DNA of 64,000 bases, taken from positions 702,230 through 766,229 of the forward strand of contig NZ_LMOH01000012.1 of NCBI RefSeq assembly GCF_001423245.1. Reading direction: 5' to 3'. The translations under genes and the position numbers were made by a program. Below the pieces are notes generated by a model. The model worked only from the letters and a program-made list of their open reading frames with translations. It had not been told where the DNA came from and did no database searches. This document shows positions 54,790-63,807 of this stretch, piece after piece. Source of the DNA: Aureimonas sp. Leaf324 (GTDB lineage Bacteria > Pseudomonadota > Alphaproteobacteria > Rhizobiales > Rhizobiaceae). Each line of letters begins with the position of its first letter. Position 1 is the stretch's first letter.

Positions 54790-54820
54790 GAAGAATTCAA
54801 GAGACTTGAACGCTTGTCAA
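54790..54820 (-). promoter_or_regulatory. Promoter with embedded operator for the sugar-type operon
   Basis: Reading leftward, a perfect -35 TTGACA (54815-54820) is followed after 17 bp by AATTCT (54792-54797) as a -10. Between them is the palindrome TTCAAGAGACTTGAA (54796-54810). A regulator bound there would block RNA polymerase. The motif TTCAA-N5-TTGAA is repeated at the XRE gene's own promoter. A further CGCTTG/CAAGCG pair (54811-54836) flanks the -35. Confidence 0.7.
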
Positions 54821-54957
54821 CTGAATTGCGCAAGCGATCGGCAGACGCAAGAGATGCCCTCGCATTGTGCAGTGCCGCAGGGGGATTGTGCGCTGCGTTT
54901 CCTGCGCCGATCCCGGCAACACCGTCTTCGCCGTCCAGAGAAGTCGTCGCGACCTGC

Positions 54958-55566
54958 CTAGAAGGTGGGCGGCGTATTCACCCAGAAAATGCTCGCGCGC
55001 TTCGTCCCGTTGTTGCGGTAGTGATGGGGCCGCTCGGACTGGAAGGCGAAGGAATCCCCCTCGCGAAGCCGAAACGACCGATCGTTCACGATCAGTTCCA
55101 CCTCCCCCGCCACGACATAGCCGACCTCTTCTCCCACGTGCCGGATCGGCCCGGCGCTCGCACCGCCGACGTCGATATGGTGGATGTTGCACTGGAGAAG
55201 ATGACCGGCGGAATAGGGGATGACGCGCTCGAGCGTGACGCCGTCGCCCTGCCGCAGCGGATCGAGAGTGATCATCGGCCGCTGGCCGGCACGAAACACG
55301 ATGCCCTCTTCGCCGTCGACCTCCTCGAACATGCGGCCGATATTTGTATCGAGCGCCTCCACCAGCCGGTGCAGCATTGGTAGCGAGGGCGACGCCTTGC
55401 CGTTCTCGATCTTGGACAGAAGGCTTTCCGAACAGCCGGCTGCCGCCGCGAGCCCCTTGAGGGTCATGCCCTTGGTCTGGCGCGCCAGCTTCAACCGGAC
55501 GCCGAGCTTGGCGGACGCCTCGCCGGCCCCTCGCGCCGCATCCACGGGCAGTGTGTTCGTGTTCAT
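54958..55566 (-). CDS. XRE-family regulator with C-terminal cupin
   Basis: A 202-residue regulator. An HTH_3 domain (residues ~22-82: LGVRLKLARQTKGMTLKGLAAAAGCSESLLSKIENGKASPSLPMLHRLVEAL) is joined to a cupin_2 domain (residues ~130-200: HIDVGGASAGPIRHVGEEVGYVVAGEVELIVNDRSFRLREGDSFAFQSERPHHYRN) that probably binds the inducer. Same strand and just upstream of the sugar-type operon, it shares a dyad with that operon's promoter, so it is very likely its regulator as well as its own. Confidence 0.92.
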   Translation of the reverse strand: MNTNTLPVDAARGAGEASAKLGVRLKLARQTKGMTLKGLAAAAGCSESLLSKIENGKASPSLPMLHRLVEALDTNIGRMFEEVDGEEGIVFRAGQRPMITLDPLRQGDGVTLERVIPYSAGHLLQCNIHHIDVGGASAGPIRHVGEEVGYVVAGEVELIVNDRSFRLREGDSFAFQSERPHHYRNNGTKRASIFWVNTPPTF

Positions 55567-55614
55567 CGCCGTCGATCCCGGAGCTCTTCTGCAGGAACTA
55601 GACGGGAACAGGGA

Positions 55615-55645
55615 AGTATTTTCAAGTCTGTTGAACACAGTGCAA
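55615..55645 (-). promoter_or_regulatory. Promoter with TTCAA-N5-TTGAA operator for the XRE-cupin gene
   Basis: Reading leftward, TTGCAC (55640-55645) and AATACT (55615-55620) with a 19-bp spacer flank TTCAAGTCTGTTGAA (55621-55635). The same dyad sits in the same place at the downstream operon's promoter, which points to autorepression. Confidence 0.6.
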
Positions 55646-55750
55646 CGCGGCGGCGTCACGATCCGTCGTCTATGTCGCCGCCACGCGCTTCGAGCGGTCC
55701 GGCGCCAACGAACTCTTGAACCGCGCCGCCCAAAGGTCCAGATTTTTGCA

Positions 55751-55770
55751 GCCGGACGAACGCGTCCGGC
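55751..55770. repeat. Hairpin GCCGGACG-N4-CGTCCGGC
   Basis: An 8-bp perfect inverted repeat in the gap between the divergent XRE-cupin and hypothetical genes, 61 bp before the latter. Confidence 0.4.
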
Positions 55771-55830
55771 CAAGCGCGGCGCCGGCGGCGCTCCGCACCG
55801 TATCCATGTTGACCGCAAGGAGGATGTGGC

Positions 55831-56292
55831 ATGCGAAACCCAAAGCTCCCCCCGACGCTGTTCGGCCCGCTGGACGAGGATGCCGACAGCATCGACATCT
55901 CACGGCCGACCGACGACCGGAGAGGGGTCTGCACCTTCAACCACCCGGACAACGTCCTGTCCGACGAGACGCTCTCGACGGCCCGAAAGCGGGCGATCCT
56001 GGCATCCTGGGCTTCCAACCGACGCGCCGTTCCGAACAGGCCGTCTCAGAGGCAGCTCGACAGCGGCGCCGTCGTCGAGATCGACGAGATCCTCGCGGCG
56101 ATCTGCGCGCTCGACGGCGTGGCCGACGGCGGCCGGTCGGGCACCGGCGTCAGGATCGGTCACGGCTTTCGCCGTGGGCACTTCGCCGCAAATCCGGGCG
56201 GACGCGACGACGATCCGCCCCCGCGCGGCGCGGCGGCGGCCCGCCCCTTCCGTCCGATCCACGTCAGAGCCGTTTCGCGCTTCGCCGCCTGA
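55831..56292 (+). CDS. Conserved small hypothetical protein (rhizobial type)
   Basis: A 153-residue soluble protein. The central part NHPDNVLSDETLSTARKRAILASWASNRRAV...LRQLDSGAVVEIDEILAAICALD-like text (here QRQLDSGAVVEIDEILAAICALD) recalls short uncharacterised proteins common in Rhizobiales. The N-terminus is acidic and the last 50 residues are rich in Arg, Pro and Gly and probably disordered. No known domain, signal peptide or membrane segment. Confidence 0.7.
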   Translation: MRNPKLPPTLFGPLDEDADSIDISRPTDDRRGVCTFNHPDNVLSDETLSTARKRAILASWASNRRAVPNRPSQRQLDSGAVVEIDEILAAICALDGVADGGRSGTGVRIGHGFRRGHFAANPGGRDDDPPPRGAAAARPFRPIHVRAVSRFAA

Positions 56293-56489
56293 CGGGACGA
56301 GCCGAGCTTCGGCGCCGTGACGGAGGCCGGGCGTTCAGACCGAGGCCCAGACTTGGCCGGCCATGCCTCGACCGAGGAGGGCAACACGCCTCCAAGGCGT
56401 CGATTCCGCAGGGCAAGCGCGCCTGGGGCATCGCGACGGACCGGCGAACCGCGTCATGCGGCCGTCGGTCCGTCGTCGCCGACGAAGGC

Positions 56490-56711
56490 TCAGCGGGCGA
56501 CGATTCGGTCCGCCTTCACGAGCGAGAGCCAGTCGCCCTCGATCTCGGCGGAGGCCTTGGCCCAGAACTCGTGCTCGTGGCCCCAGGGACGGCCCGCCGC
56601 CTCCCAGAGTTGATAGGCGCGATCGCGCACGCGCTTCGTCGTGTCTTCCAGGCAGCCGGTGGAGATCGAACAGGCGGCGCCTGACAGGGGGTGATGGCTC
56701 AACAGTGTCAT
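56490..56711 (-). CDS. DUF2934 domain-containing small protein
   Basis: A 73-residue protein. RVRDRAYQLWEAAGRPWGHEHEFWAKASAEIEGD matches the DUF2934 pattern RAYxLWExxGRPxGxxxxxW. Function unknown; members are common in alphaproteobacteria, often near stress genes. CGGAGG before ATG 56711 supports the start. It stands alone; the 197 bp between it and the previous gene show nothing recognised. Confidence 0.85.
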   Translation of the reverse strand: MTLLSHHPLSGAACSISTGCLEDTTKRVRDRAYQLWEAAGRPWGHEHEFWAKASAEIEGDWLSLVKADRIVAR

Positions 56712-57101
56712 GGTCGGCCTCCGCGGTTCCTGCGGCGCGATCGGACGTTCGCGCCACCCGCATGATCGGAAAGAACCTCTACATCGGGCCCACTCTCGAC
56801 TTGTCGAGACGCGTGCCGAAATTGTCTGTGTTCCTCCCTAAAAGACTGACGCGTCAGGCAAGGGGGCTTGCCGCTAGGTCCAGGCTTCGGTGGGCTCGTG
56901 ATGGATGTGGAGGGTCACCGAACGCAAGGTTGCCGGGCCGACCGCGCAGACGGAACGCGCGAACCGAGGCCATCTTTGTCTCCTTGGGAAGACGCGTCGG
57001 GTGGCGGGCATCCTCTTGCGAATGCGGCCCGATCTTGCGCAGCCGGCACAGCGCCCCTCTCCTCGCCTGCCGGTGCTCAAACGGAGCGTTTGCAGACGGG
57101 G
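56712..57101. other. 390-bp gap with clustered small palindromes
   Basis: No convincing gene. Three inverted repeats are present: TCTCGACttGTCGAGA (56794-56809), CTGACGCGTCAG (56846-56857) and GGCAAG-N4-CTTGCC (56857-56872). The region lies between the DUF2934 gene promoter side and the 3' end of the diguanylate cyclase gene, so the latter two may end the cyclase transcript. Confidence 0.4.
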
Positions 57102-58025
57102 TCAGACATCGCCGTCGAAGGGGCCGCCTGACCGACCGTTGTGAGCCTGGAGCGCGAATGCGGCGGGATCGCCCGGCGCCCGTGGCGGGCGGAGCGCTGC
57201 CTTTCGCGCATACATCGCAGCGTCCGCGGCCATGAGCGTGACGGCAACGTCGTCGCCCGGGTGCCAGACCGCTCCGCCGGCCGAGACGGTGACACGCAAT
57301 GCCCCGTCCGGCCTTGCCAGTTCGAGGCCCGCCGCCTGCCGGAGGCATTGGAGGCGTCCGTCGAGGGACGCCTGCGTCGTTTCCTCGACGATCAGATGGA
57401 ACTCGTCGCCGCCGACGCGCGCGACCACCTCGCCGGGGCGAAGCATTGCCGCGAGCCAGGCGCCCACCCGTCGGATCGCCTCGTCCCCCGTACCGTGGCC
57501 GTACGTGTCGTTGATCGCCTTAAGGCCGTTCAGATCGACGACCGCCAGCGAGAAGTTGCGGCGCGAATAGACCGCCTCGTCGCACCGATCGGTTACCATC
57601 GTGTCGAACCCGCGCCGGTTTGCGAGACCCGTCAGCGCATCCTTGGACGCAGCCTTCGCCAGACGCTTCGTCGGGGTGATGTTCTGGCAGATCGTGAGGA
57701 TGCGGAAGACCTCGCCGGTCTCATCGTCGATGCAGGGCGAGAGCGTCGTCCGGTACCAGTCGCCGGTCGGCGACATCTCGCCCCGCTCCTCGAACTGCAT
57801 CGAGCGGCGCGTGCGAACGCACACCCCGTAGCGATCGGTCAGCATGCTGGCCTTGGCCGACGGCGCGCAGTCCTCGAAGCTCAGCCCGGCGAGACTGTCG
57901 CTCGACCGGCCGGTCTCGTTCTCGGCCGCGCGGTTCATGCCGACGATGCGAAAGTGCGGCCCGGGCTCGACGTCGACCACGAAGATCGGCACGTCGATGG
58001 CGTTCAGGCTGAGAGTCAGGTCCAC
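57102..58025 (-). CDS. PAS-GGDEF diguanylate cyclase
   Basis: A 307-residue protein. A PAS-like domain (residues ~5-118) ends in FRILTICQNITPTKRLA, then a GGDEF domain with DALTGLANRRGFDTMV, LNGLKAINDTYGHGTGDEAI and intact GGDEF at 205-209. The inhibitory site is RPGE (196-199) rather than RxxD, so product inhibition may be weak. It should make cyclic-di-GMP in response to a cytoplasmic cue. Start is GTG at 58025 with GGGGGCG upstream. Confidence 0.88.
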   Translation of the reverse strand: MDLTLSLNAIDVPIFVVDVEPGPHFRIVGMNRAAENETGRSSDSLAGLSFEDCAPSAKASMLTDRYGVCVRTRRSMQFEERGEMSPTGDWYRTTLSPCIDDETGEVFRILTICQNITPTKRLAKAASKDALTGLANRRGFDTMVTDRCDEAVYSRRNFSLAVVDLNGLKAINDTYGHGTGDEAIRRVGAWLAAMLRPGEVVARVGGDEFHLIVEETTQASLDGRLQCLRQAAGLELARPDGALRVTVSAGGAVWHPGDDVAVTLMAADAAMYARKAALRPPRAPGDPAAFALQAHNGRSGGPFDGDV

Positions 58026-58408
58026 GCCACGCCCCCGGGTTGCCGTCGCGTCACATTGCTCGAACCGTATTTGAGAAATGGCTAACCACAGGTCGGTCGA
58101 CGTGTGGCTGGCTCACCTTCGATCACGACCCCAGCGCCCGCGAGACATCGTGGAAATCCGAATTGCATCGGTTTGCTTTCGCCGCGCGACCGGACCGACG
58201 CTTCCCGGCTTGGCCGATCATCGAAGAGGGCGCCGACGAGCTGACGTCCGGTCTCGGCATACGCGAGACGTCCCGACCGAACGCCCCGGCTTTGTGCAGC
58301 GCACACGCTTGCCGCCCGTTTCATCATCGCATAGCGTCCCCTCACCGGGACGTGACGGGATTCCCTCTCGCCGCTCCTGCTCGCTCCACGAACCCGACGA
58401 GGTCGCCC
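58026..58408. other. 383-bp divergent gap, nothing recognised
   Basis: Separates the diguanylate cyclase gene from the second peptide importer. No frame resembles a protein, and no strong dyad or promoter was found, though AT-richer sequence near 58045-58085 may hold promoters. Confidence 0.5.
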
Positions 58409-60019
58409 GTGTCTTCTTCTCTCCGTTCGCTCGCCTGCCGCCTGTTTGCCGGGACCGTGCTTCTGGGATCGGTCGCCGCGGGTTCGGTGGCCTTGGCCGA
58501 GACCCCGGCCGACACGCTGGTGATCGCCAACGGCATCGACGACATGAAGTCGCTCGACCCGGCCGAAAGCTTCGAGTTCTCAGGGCAGGACCAGATCAAC
58601 AACATCTACGAGACGCTGGTCGAGATCGACCCGCAGACGCTGAAGCCGGTGCCGGGTCTGGCCGCCAGCTGGTCGGTAAGCGACGACGGCCTGACCTTCA
58701 CCTTCAAGATGGCCGAGGGGCGCAAGTTCGCGTCCGGCAATCCGGTGACGGCGGAGGACGCGGCCTTCTCGCTCCAGCGCGTCGTGAAGCTCGACCAGAC
58801 GCCGGCCTTCATCCTCACCCAGTTCGGCCTGACCAAGGACAACGTCGACCAGACCGTGAAGGCGGTGGACGCCTCGACGCTGCAGATCGTCACCGACAAG
58901 CCCTACGCCCCGTCCTTCCTCTACAACGCGCTGACCGCCGAGGTCGGCTCGATCGTCGACAAGGCGGTGGTGATGGAGAACGCCGGCGAGGATTACGGCA
59001 ACACCTGGCTCGACACCCATTCGGCGGGCTCGGGTCCCTATGTCCTGCGCGCCTGGAAGCCGAACGAGTCCGTGGTGCTCGACGCCAACCCGAACTTCGA
59101 CCGCGAGGTCGCGATGAAGCGCGTCTTCGTGCGCCACGTCGTGGAGCCCGCCACGCAGCTTCTCCTTCTCCAGAAGGGCGACGTCGACGTCGCGCGCAAC
59201 CTCGGGCCGACCGACATCGCCTCCGTTGAGAAGGACCCCAACCTCAAGGTCCAGACCGAGCTGCGCGGCCAGGTCTACTATCTCTCCGGCAACCAGAAGG
59301 ACGAGATCCTGTCGAAGCCGAAGGTGATGGAGGCGATCAAGTACCTGATCGACTACGACGGCATCACCAGCCAGCTCCTGAAGGGTCAGGAGCAGGTGCA
59401 CCAGTCCTTCCTGCCCGCCGGTTTCCTCGGCGCGATCGAGGACAAGCCGTTCAAGCTCGACGTCGCCAAGGCCAAGGCGCTTCTGGCCGAGGCCGGCTAT
59501 CCCGACGGGTTCGAGACCGAGATCCTGATCCGCAACGAGAAGGAGCGCGTCGACATCGCGCAGGCCATTCAGGGGACGCTCGCCCAGGCCGGCATCAAGG
59601 CCTCGCTCCGCTCGGTGACGGGCGCCGAGGCGCTCTCGATCTACCGCGCGCGCAACCACAAGCTGACGCTGCAGACCTGGGGCCCGGACTATCCGGACCC
59701 GCAGACCAACGCCTCGGTCTTCGCCGCCAACGCCGACAATTCCGACGCGGGCGCCCTCGTCGGCAACCTCGCCTGGCGCAACGCCTACGCCGCCACGGAG
59801 ACGACGCCGCAGGTTGCTGCCGCCGTGGTCGAGAAGGACGAGGCCAAGCGCGCCAAGCTCTACGAGGACATGCAGCGCCACGAGCAGATGGCCTCGCCGA
59901 TCGCGGTCCTCTTCCAGCGCTCTGAGCAGCCGGCCGTGCGCAAGGGCGTCGACGGCTTCAAGACCGGCAGCGCGGTGGCCTCGGCCTTCTACTGGACCGT
60001 CACCAAGACGGCGCAGTAA
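58409..60019 (+). CDS. Oligopeptide-type periplasmic binding protein (SBP_bac_5), second system
   Basis: A 536-residue binding protein. GTG at 58409 is the likely start, with GACGAGG just upstream and a signal peptide MSSSLRSLACRLFAGTVLLGSVAAGSVALAE. The mature part ADTLVIANGIDDMKSLDPAESFEFSGQDQINNIYETLVEIDPQTLKPVPGLAASWSVSDDGLTFTF is the family-5 opening. QTWGPDYPDPQTNASVF near the C-terminus is also usual. It heads a five-gene importer operon. Ligand unknown. Confidence 0.92.
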   Translation: MSSSLRSLACRLFAGTVLLGSVAAGSVALAETPADTLVIANGIDDMKSLDPAESFEFSGQDQINNIYETLVEIDPQTLKPVPGLAASWSVSDDGLTFTFKMAEGRKFASGNPVTAEDAAFSLQRVVKLDQTPAFILTQFGLTKDNVDQTVKAVDASTLQIVTDKPYAPSFLYNALTAEVGSIVDKAVVMENAGEDYGNTWLDTHSAGSGPYVLRAWKPNESVVLDANPNFDREVAMKRVFVRHVVEPATQLLLLQKGDVDVARNLGPTDIASVEKDPNLKVQTELRGQVYYLSGNQKDEILSKPKVMEAIKYLIDYDGITSQLLKGQEQVHQSFLPAGFLGAIEDKPFKLDVAKAKALLAEAGYPDGFETEILIRNEKERVDIAQAIQGTLAQAGIKASLRSVTGAEALSIYRARNHKLTLQTWGPDYPDPQTNASVFAANADNSDAGALVGNLAWRNAYAATETTPQVAAAVVEKDEAKRAKLYEDMQRHEQMASPIAVLFQRSEQPAVRKGVDGFKTGSAVASAFYWTVTKTAQ

Positions 60020-60050
60020 GCGTGATCGCCAGGACCGTGGGGGCGGGCCG

Positions 60051-61142
60051 TTGAGCCCGCCCGTGATCGACGAGCCGGCGCTGCACGGCGCCCGCTCGGG
60101 GCTGCGCGCCTTCGGCCTGCCGCGCTTCGTCTCGCGCGGCGCGAGCCTCCTGTCCAGCCTGCTCTTGACGCTCTTCGGCCTCCTCTTCGTTACCTTCCTC
60201 ATCGCGCGCGTCGTGCCGGTCGATCCGGTGCTCGCGATCGTCGGCGACCGGGCGACGCAGGCGCAGTACGATGCCGCGCGCGTCTCGCTCGGTCTGGACC
60301 AGCCGCTCCCCGTGCAGTTCGTGCGCTATCTCGGCGACGTCGCGACGGGCGATCTCGGACGCTCGAACCTCACCTCGCGCCCCGTCGTCGAGGACATCGC
60401 CTCGGCCTTTCCGGCAACGCTGGAACTCGCCACGCTCGCGACGCTGATCGGCGTCCTCATCGGCGTGCCCGCGGGCGTCGTCGGCGCGGTGCATCAGGGG
60501 CGATGGCAGGATCAGGCGATCCGCGTCGTCGGGCTTCTCGGCTATTCGATGCCGGTCTTCTGGCTCGGCCTCATCGCGCTTCTCGTGTTCTACGGGCAGC
60601 TCGGCTGGGTCGGCGGTCCCGGGCGGCTCGACGTCTCCTACGAGCTCGCCTACGAGTTCGACGTGACGCCGGTGACCGGCTCGATCCTCATCGATTCCGC
60701 GCTGTCGGGCGCATGGGACGTATTCCGCAACGCCCTGTCGCACTTGATCCTGCCGGCCCTGGTGCTCGGCTACTTCTCGCTCGCCTACATCTCGCGCATG
60801 ACGCGCTCGTTCATGCTGGAGCAGCTGTCGCAGGACTATGTGACGACCGCGCGCGTCAAGGGCGTGTCGGAGCGTCGCGTCGTCTGGGTCCATGCGCTCG
60901 GCAACGCGATGGTGCCGCTCGTCACCGTGATCGCCCTCTCCTATGCCGCACTTCTGGAGGGCTCGGTGCTCACCGAAACTGTCTTCGCCTGGCCCGGCCT
61001 CGGGCTCTACATCACGCAGGCGCTCTTCGCCGCCGACTTCAACGCGGTGCTCGGCGGCACGCTGGTGATCGGCGCGGTCTTCGTCGTCCTCAACATCCTG
61101 TCCGACCTCGTCTACACGCTGGTCGATCCGAGGGCGCGATGA
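60051..61142 (+). CDS. Oligopeptide-type ABC permease (DppB-like), second system
   Basis: A permease of about 363 residues with six hydrophobic segments. LLFVTFLIARVVPVDPVLAIVGDRATQAQYDAAR, VATGDLGRSNLTSRPVVEDIASAFPATLELATLA and QDYVTTARVKGVSERRVVWVHALGNAMVPLVTV are the DppB blocks. There is no ATG before the conserved region; TTG at 60051 (GGGGGCGGG upstream) or GTG at 60063 must be used. A loop of ~40 residues after GGPGRLDVSYELAYEFDVTPVTG is longer than in DppB. Confidence 0.88.
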   Translation: MSPPVIDEPALHGARSGLRAFGLPRFVSRGASLLSSLLLTLFGLLFVTFLIARVVPVDPVLAIVGDRATQAQYDAARVSLGLDQPLPVQFVRYLGDVATGDLGRSNLTSRPVVEDIASAFPATLELATLATLIGVLIGVPAGVVGAVHQGRWQDQAIRVVGLLGYSMPVFWLGLIALLVFYGQLGWVGGPGRLDVSYELAYEFDVTPVTGSILIDSALSGAWDVFRNALSHLILPALVLGYFSLAYISRMTRSFMLEQLSQDYVTTARVKGVSERRVVWVHALGNAMVPLVTVIALSYAALLEGSVLTETVFAWPGLGLYITQALFAADFNAVLGGTLVIGAVFVVLNILSDLVYTLVDPRAR

Positions 61143-62062
61143 GCGGGGCGGCCTCGACCTCCGCCGGCTGGATCGGCTGGCTGACGACCGACACGCCGCG
61201 CTCGCGGCTGCAGGCGCGCGCCGTCTCGCTGTACCAGGGATGGCGCATCCTCAGCGGCAATCCGCTGGCGATGATCGGCCTCGTTCTCATCGCGACCCTT
61301 CTCCTGATGGTGGCCTTCGCGCCGCTTTTCGCCACCCACGATCCCAACGCGCAGAACCTCTCCACGCGCCTCCTGCCGCCCGGCGCCGGACATTGGCTGG
61401 GGACCGACGAACTCGGCCGCGACGTCTGGAGCCGGCTCGTCTACGGCTCGCGCGTCACGCTCTACGTCGTCGCGCTGGTCGCGCTGACGGCGCCGGTGCT
61501 CGGCCTCGTGATCGGCACCGTCGCCGGGACGCTCGGTGGCTGGACCGACCGCGTATTGATGCGCGTCACCGATATCTTCCTTGCCTTCCCCCGCCTCGTG
61601 TTGGCGCTCGCCTTCGTCGCAGCGCTCGGGCCCGGCATCGAGAACGCGGTCCTCGCCATCGCGCTGACCGCATGGCCGCCCTATGCCCGCGTCGCGCGCG
61701 CCGAGACGCTGACCGTGCGGCGCTCCGACTACATCGCCGCCGCCCGGCTGCAGGGGGCGGGCACGCTGCGCATCATCACCGGTCACATCATGCCGATGTG
61801 CCTGTCCTCGGTGATCGTGCGCATCACCCTCGACATGGCCGGCATCATCCTGACGGCGGCCGGTCTCGGCTTCCTCGGCCTCGGCGCGCAGCCGCCGCTC
61901 GCCGAATGGGGCGCGATGATCTCGTCGGGCCGCCAGTACCTCCTGACCCACTGGTGGGTCGCGACGATCCCCGGCATCGCGATCCTGCTGGTCAGCCTCG
62001 CCTTCAACCTCCTCGGCGACGCGCTTCGCGACATCCTCGATCCCCGGAGCGGCCAGCAATGA
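61139..62062 (+). CDS. Oligopeptide-type ABC permease (DppC-like), second system
   Basis: A 307-residue permease. GHWLGTDELGRDVWSRLVYGSRVTLYVVAL, and the loop DYIAAARLQGAGTLRIITGHIMPMCLSSVIVRITLDMAGIILTAAGLGFLGLGAQPPLAEWGAMISSGRQYL are DppC signatures. ATG overlaps the upstream stop (ATGA). Confidence 0.92.
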   Translation: MSGAASTSAGWIGWLTTDTPRSRLQARAVSLYQGWRILSGNPLAMIGLVLIATLLLMVAFAPLFATHDPNAQNLSTRLLPPGAGHWLGTDELGRDVWSRLVYGSRVTLYVVALVALTAPVLGLVIGTVAGTLGGWTDRVLMRVTDIFLAFPRLVLALAFVAALGPGIENAVLAIALTAWPPYARVARAETLTVRRSDYIAAARLQGAGTLRIITGHIMPMCLSSVIVRITLDMAGIILTAAGLGFLGLGAQPPLAEWGAMISSGRQYLLTHWWVATIPGIAILLVSLAFNLLGDALRDILDPRSGQQ

Positions 62063-62916
62063 GCGGACCCGTCTCGTCCGACGCGCCGCTTCTCGAAGTA
62101 CGCAACCTCACGGTCGGGTTCGATACGCGGCGCGGACTGGTGGAGGCCGTGCGCGGCATCTCCTTCGATGTCGGGCGGGAGCGGGTCGCGATCGTCGGCG
62201 AATCTGGTTCGGGCAAGTCGATGACGGGGCGTGCGATCCTGCGTCTCGTGCGCCCGCCCGGGCACGTGGCGGCCGACCGCCTCGCCTTTCGCGGCACCGA
62301 TCTCATCGGCCTGTCCGAAAAGGAGATGCGCGCGGTGCGCGGCCGGCGCATCGCCATGGTCATGCAGGACCCGAAATATTCGCTGAACCCGGTGATGCGG
62401 ATCGACCGGCAGCTCGGCGAGGCGCTGCGCGCGCACGGGCGCATCTCGTCCACGGAAGCGCGGCGCCGCATGATCGCGATGCTGGAGGACGTGCAGATCC
62501 GCGATCCCGAGCGCGTCCTGCGATCCTATCCGCACGAATTGTCGGGCGGCATGGGGCAGCGCGTCATGATCGCGATGATGCTGATCCCGGAGCCCGAACT
62601 CCTGATCGCCGACGAGCCGACCTCGGCGCTCGACGTCACCGTACAGCTCGAGGTCCTGCGGATCCTCGACGGTCTCGTACGCGGGCGCGGCATGGGGCTC
62701 CTCTTCATCAGCCACGACCTTCGCCTTGTCTCGACCTTCTGCGACCGGGTGCTCGTGATGTATCGCGGGCGGATCGTCGAGGAGATCGAGGCCGACCGGC
62801 TCGGCCAAGCGCGCCACCCCTATACGCAGGGGCTTCTCGCCTGCCTGCCGCGCATCGGCGGCGGACACGACACCCTGCCGACGCTCGACCGCCGACCGGA
62901 ATGGCTGAACGCATGA
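62059..62916 (+). CDS. Oligopeptide-type ABC ATPase (DppD-like), second system
   Basis: A 285-residue ATPase: [75 protein letters not shown] and HPYTQGLLACLP. It stops soon after the HPYT motif, without the cysteine-containing tail found in the first system's ATPases. Confidence 0.92.
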   Translation: MSGPVSSDAPLLEVRNLTVGFDTRRGLVEAVRGISFDVGRERVAIVGESGSGKSMTGRAILRLVRPPGHVAADRLAFRGTDLIGLSEKEMRAVRGRRIAMVMQDPKYSLNPVMRIDRQLGEALRAHGRISSTEARRRMIAMLEDVQIRDPERVLRSYPHELSGGMGQRVMIAMMLIPEPELLIADEPTSALDVTVQLEVLRILDGLVRGRGMGLLFISHDLRLVSTFCDRVLVMYRGRIVEEIEADRLGQARHPYTQGLLACLPRIGGGHDTLPTLDRRPEWLNA

Positions 62917-63686
62917 CGACGAGCCCCCGCATCGAAGTCCGCGATCTCGTGGTGACGCTCGGGGAGGGCCGCAACCGCGTCGACGCGGTGAAGGGCGTGT
63001 CCTTCCGGGTCGAGACGGGCGAGTCCTTCGGTCTCGTCGGGGAATCGGGTTCAGGCAAGTCCACGATCCTGCGCGCCATCTGCGGGCTGGCGCCGATCTC
63101 GTCGGGCGAGATTCGGGTCGATGGCGAAAGGCTGGGGGAGCGGCGCGACAAGCGCTTCGCCGCCCGCGTCCAGATGGTGTTTCAGGACCCCTACGGCTCG
63201 CTGCACCCGCGCCACACGATCGACCGCATCCTGTCCGAGCCGCTGGCGATCCATGGGCTGAAGGATCGCGACCGGCGGGTCCTCCAGGCGCTGTCGGATG
63301 TCGGGCTCGACCCGGCCTTCCGCTTCCGCCTGCCGCACCAGCTTTCGGGCGGACAGCGCCAGCGCATCGCGATCGCCCGCGCGCTGATCCTCGAGCCGTC
63401 GGTCCTGCTTCTCGACGAGCCGACCTCGGCGCTCGACGCCTCGATCCAGGCCGAGGTCCTGAACCTCCTGACGCGTCTTCGCGCCGAGCGCGGCCTGACC
63501 TACCTTTTCGTCAGCCACGACCTCGCCGTGGTCGACCACATGTGCGAGCGCCTCCTCGTCATGCGAGGCGGCGAGGCGGTGGAAGCGCTGGAGGAGGGTC
63601 GCCTCGCAACGCGCGATGTCGCGTCCGATTACGCGCGGACGCTGATGACGGCGAGCGACGGTTTCGTGCGCCCGCCCGCCGCCTAG
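62913..63686 (+). CDS. Oligopeptide-type ABC ATPase (DppF-like), second system
   Basis: A 257-residue ATPase: [75 protein letters not shown]. It is shorter than usual DppF (about 330) because the oligo_HPY tail is missing; ATG 62913 overlaps the DppD-like stop. Last gene of the operon. Confidence 0.92.
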   Translation: MTTSPRIEVRDLVVTLGEGRNRVDAVKGVSFRVETGESFGLVGESGSGKSTILRAICGLAPISSGEIRVDGERLGERRDKRFAARVQMVFQDPYGSLHPRHTIDRILSEPLAIHGLKDRDRRVLQALSDVGLDPAFRFRLPHQLSGGQRQRIAIARALILEPSVLLLDEPTSALDASIQAEVLNLLTRLRAERGLTYLFVSHDLAVVDHMCERLLVMRGGEAVEALEEGRLATRDVASDYARTLMTASDGFVRPPAA

Positions 63687-63747
63687 GCAGAACCGGCGGC
63701 GGGCGCATCCCCTGCCCCCTTCGGAGCGTAGGGCCGGACCAGCGCTT

Positions 63748-63780
63748 ACCGCCCCGCAGCCGGAGCGACTGCGGGGCGGT
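63748..63780. terminator. Strong hairpin between convergent genes
   Basis: ACCGCCCCGCAG and CTGCGGGGCGGT form a perfect 12-bp stem with a 9-base loop in the 121-bp gap after the DppF-like gene; no T tract. It probably ends both transcripts. Confidence 0.6.
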
Positions 63781-63807
63781 GGCACGGGTCGTCGAAGCGT
63801 TGCGCCG

